Of a stretch of DNA of 7,596 nt, positions 6,135 through 7,596 are shown one piece after another. The notes beneath the pieces are model-generated. The model worked only from the letters and a program-made list of their open reading frames with translations. It had not been told where the DNA came from and did not search any database. Position 1 is the first letter of the stretch. Every line of letters starts with the position of its first letter. Position numbers and translations under genes: made by a program. The DNA is taken from assembly GCA_913041095.1 (NCBI GenBank), contig CAJWIB010000124.1, positions 1 through 7,596 of the forward strand. Direction: 5' to 3'. Source of the DNA: an uncultured Rhodospirillaceae bacterium (GTDB lineage Bacteria; Pseudomonadota; Alphaproteobacteria; Rhodospirillales; UBA2165).

Positions 6135-7596
6135 GAAACCTTTAGTTCCTTTAATTTTGCAAAAGGCGATTCTTCTGGCGGTGGTTTTGCCGACGAATTT
6201 GCCTGCGCGCCTTTTGTTCGCCCGAGTTTTTTGTTTTTGCGGTTGTGCTTTTTCTTGGTTACAGAGTTCGGCGCAAAGAGCACAATTTCTTCACCCTCTG
6301 CATGTTTTTCTGAGGCCGTTAGTTTTTCAAAGCCAAGCGATTTAAAAACGCCGACAGCATCTTCTGCCGAACAGCCGAGCAAATTTAGCAATTCCGCCTC
6401 AGCCGCAAACGGTCCTTTGACGGCGCGACTTTTCAACATACCCAATAGGCGTTCCAGAATATCAATGCGGACAAATAAATTACCGGCCTGCCTGAAACCG
6501 GCAGCTTGCATAAAATCAAACGGAACATTTGTATCATAAGGCACCGAGACCCGGCCCGGCGGCGGTACCTCCGGCAGCGGCTTGATGTCGTTTTTGATTG
6601 CCCACAAGAGCGCACTGAGGCCGGCTGGTTTGGGCCGTAAAAGTGGTGGGAAGAAAATCTCGCGGCGGCCAAGCTTGATGCCGAGATGATGCAACGCGCC
6701 ATAATCTTTTTTCTCCAGCGCCTTTAATTGTTTAGCCGCTTGGCGTTTGTTCAAGACGCCGCCACATTCAACCAGTTGAAAAACCAAGCCACGCACGGCA
6801 CCAGTCAAATTACGGTCCCGGGCTTTCAACAACGGTTTAAGATTTTGCGCAATATAATCATCAAGCCAGCTTTGCAGACGGCTTTCTATTTTATCCCGGA
6901 TTGTCCCGTCCAACAAATCACTCGATATTAACTTAACAGTCGGCTTGAGAGCATCCGCACCGGCAGTCATGCACGCCACTGGTTGTTCCTGCCAGGCTAG
7001 AAGGCCGTCGCTCCGCAACTCTATGGTTTCATCTGCGGAACTGATTAATACGCTGGCGCGGCGTTCGACTTCACCCGCCAAAGCCCGGAACGCGGCGGCA
7101 GCTACGGTGCGCCCAGCAACCTCGCTATCAGTCGTGTCGGGAACAAATTTAAAGCCATCGATGCGGCCGACAAAATGGCCTTCGACCATGACGTCGCCCT
7201 CAGTATTCACTGCTGATTGTAAATATGCCTTATCTTTAAGCTTGCGCACCAGCACAGCCGTCCGTTGGTCGACGAAACGCTGAGTCAATCTTTCATGCAG
7301 CGCATCGGAAAGCCGGTTTTCAATTTCGCGAGTTCGGTTTTGCCAGCTTTCAGGCTCGGCCAGCCAATCTGCCCGGTGGGAGATATAAGTCCAGATGCGG
7401 ATATTGGCGATACAATCAACCAGCGATTCGATGCCGCCATCGACTTGGTCAATCCGCGTAACTTCTTTGGCGATCCAGTCATTATCGAGTTTTCCGGCGG
7501 TGCTCAGCGATTGGTAAACATGCGACAACAGACGAATATGACTGCCGGTAACTTGCTTGCGGAAGTCGGGGATTTGGCAAACCTCCCACAGCAGAT
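6131..7596 (-). CDS. C-terminal half of a Suv3/MgpS-like superfamily 2 helicase, 5' part beyond the window
   Basis: The frame is open from the right edge (first full codon 7592-7594) to the TGA at 6131-6133 and gives 487 residues. A TTG at 7526-7528 is not the start, because the same frame continues upstream with family-like sequence (LLWEVCQIPDFRK). The helicase motor motifs lie outside the window. What is seen is the alphaproteobacterial C-terminal region, including DALHERLTQRFVDQRT (7259-7306), a conserved stretch around LGIKLGRREIFFPPLLRP, and a PFDFMQAAGF segment. The last 45 or so residues are a low-complexity basic tail (KKKHNRKNKK) ending in PFAKLKELKVS. Full-length relatives are about 900-1000 residues. 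The role is probably RNA or DNA unwinding; the substrate is not established. Its stop overlaps the start of the S4-domain gene by four bases. Confidence 0.85.
   Translation of the reverse strand, partial: LLWEVCQIPDFRKQVTGSHIRLLSHVYQSLSTAGKLDNDWIAKEVTRIDQVDGGIESLVDCIANIRIWTYISHRADWLAEPESWQNRTREIENRLSDALHERLTQRFVDQRTAVLVRKLKDKAYLQSAVNTEGDVMVEGHFVGRIDGFKFVPDTTDSEVAGRTVAAAAFRALAGEVERRASVLISSADETIELRSDGLLAWQEQPVACMTAGADALKPTVKLISSDLLDGTIRDKIESRLQSWLDDYIAQNLKPLLKARDRNLTGAVRGLVFQLVECGGVLNKRQAAKQLKALEKKDYGALHHLGIKLGRREIFFPPLLRPKPAGLSALLWAIKNDIKPLPEVPPPGRVSVPYDTNVPFDFMQAAGFRQAGNLFVRIDILERLLGMLKSRAVKGPFAAEAELLNLLGCSAEDAVGVFKSLGFEKLTASEKHAEGEEIVLFAPNSVTKKKHNRKNKKLGRTKGAQANSSAKPPPEESPFAKLKELKVS

Noticed and set aside
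6049..6539. Plus-strand open frames of about 100 codons opposite the helicase C-terminus and S4 gene
   Set aside because: The translations have no family resemblance and sit antisense to two well-supported genes.
7526..7528. TTG as the start of a separate 465-residue protein
   Set aside because: The same frame continues to the window edge with conserved helicase-family sequence, so the TTG is internal.

Overview
The window reads as chromosomal housekeeping sequence from an alphaproteobacterium (inference). The gene set is typical of that class: a Suv3/MgpS-like helicase, a small S4 RNA-binding protein, a 7Fe ferredoxin FdxA and CarD in one minus-strand series. Base composition is moderate, roughly half GC by eye. 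I saw no mobile element, CRISPR array, tRNA or rRNA.

Layout. Positions 1-942 (minus) hold nearly all of a proline iminopeptidase gene, cut by the left edge. Diverging from it, 1012-1820 (plus) is a decayed gene for a secreted thermonuclease-fold protein. It can still be read along its length but carries one in-frame stop and about three frameshifts. Three bases later comes an intact M48 metalloprotease lipoprotein gene (1824-3302, plus). From 3316 to the right edge everything is on the minus strand. In transcription order it is: the C-terminal half of a helicase (cut by the right edge), an S4-domain protein overlapping it by 4 bases, a TerB-like protein, fdxA, a 419-base gap, carD with a hairpin terminator, and a Rossmann-fold 'putative molybdenum carrier' protein that ends 13 bases from the M48 gene, tail to tail.

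How the parts relate. The helicase and S4 protein are probably co-translated and may act on RNA or ribosomes. FdxA carries electrons, and CarD adjusts RNA polymerase open-complex stability. The M48 protease probably works on outer-membrane protein quality control. The nuclease remnant and the protease look like a former two-gene unit of exported proteins in which the first gene has decayed.

The least ordinary DNA is the gap between fdxA and carD (4404-4822). It holds a perfect extended -10 (TGGTATAAT, minus), a 9+9 base AT-rich inverted repeat upstream of it, and an implied leader of about 267 bases with tiny open frames. I found no previously undescribed multi-gene system.
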